Part shown: positions 6,570-6,636 of the stretch, piece after piece
Layout: each line of letters starts with the position of its first letter
How positions within the stretch are numbered: the first letter of the stretch is position 1
Origin: Rhodospirillaceae bacterium
Lineage (GTDB): Bacteria > Pseudomonadota > Alphaproteobacteria > Rhodospirillales > Magnetovibrionaceae
Length of the DNA stretch: 6,636 nucleotides
Reading direction: 5' to 3'
Assembly: GCA_002401565.1 (NCBI GenBank)
Contig: NVTL01000042.1
Span: 2,620 to 9,255, forward strand
Made by a program: the position numbers and the translations under genes
Notes under the pieces: generated by a model
Seen by the model: only the letters and a program-made list of their open reading frames with translations
Told to the model about the DNA's origin: nothing
The model's database searches: none

Positions 6570-6636
6570 ATCCCATCGTATTGGTTAAGGTTTGGCGGGA
6601 TAATTTCAGGCCCGACCAAACGATTAAAGACGATAG
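6568..6636 (-). CDS. C-terminal end of an upstream gene, probably the PotB-like partner permease
   Basis: Only 22 codons and a TAG stop lie inside the window; the rest is beyond the right edge. The peptide reads LSSLIVWSGLKLSRQTLTNT then MG: a hydrophobic end followed by a basic tail, as expected for the last helix and cytoplasmic tail of a permease. PotC-type permease genes are normally preceded by a PotB-type one, and the 9-base gap with the overlapping Shine-Dalgarno fits an operon junction. Another minus-strand frame is also open across this short stretch, so the reading frame is likely but not proven. Confidence 0.6.
   Translation of the reverse strand, partial: LSSLIVWSGLKLSRQTLTNTMG

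Noticed and set aside
1..6636. CRISPR arrays, tRNA or rRNA genes, insertion sequences or a defence system
   Set aside because: No spaced direct repeats, tRNA-like folds, transposase motifs or terminal inverted repeats were noticed. All long frames are explained by housekeeping, signalling or transport genes.

Overview
The window reads as ordinary chromosomal DNA from a Gram-negative bacterium of moderate GC content. The proteins look alphaproteobacterial, perhaps of the Rhodospirillales type. This placement rests on the feel of the PheT, flavoprotein and small secreted-protein sequences, not on a search, so it is tentative. No RNA gene, insertion sequence, CRISPR array, phage gene or attachment site was seen. 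Coding density is very high; the longest non-coding stretch is the roughly 110 bases between pheT and the kinase gene.

Left part (+ strand, 1-1469): the 3' portion of pheT, the beta subunit of phenylalanyl-tRNA synthetase, closed by a strong intrinsic terminator. Its B5 domain carries a cysteine where the family has a magnesium-ligand aspartate.

Middle (+ strand, 1470-3442): a free-standing membrane sensor histidine kinase. It has about eight N-terminal membrane helices resembling a MASE3-type sensor, then a short linker helix, one PAS domain and a complete HisKA/HATPase core. It starts at TTG behind a good Shine-Dalgarno sequence, and no response regulator lies beside it. It converges with the next gene so tightly that both stop codons share one TTAA palindrome.

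Right part (- strand, 6636 down to 3439): a compact operon. In transcription order it holds the tail of a probable first ABC permease, a PotC-like second permease, a cytoplasmic glycerophosphodiester phosphodiesterase, a small histidine-rich secreted protein of unknown function, and a BaiN/YhiN-family flavoprotein. Junctions are a 9-base gap, a 3-base gap, a 4-base overlap and an 8-base overlap, so the genes are very likely co-transcribed and translationally coupled. One reading is import of a solute through the PotB/PotC-like channel, with the phosphodiesterase acting on an imported or membrane-derived glycerophosphodiester. The substrate cannot be read from this sequence.

I saw no clearly new system. 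The most open questions are the small His-rich secreted protein and its place in this operon, and the ligand and partner of the orphan kinase.
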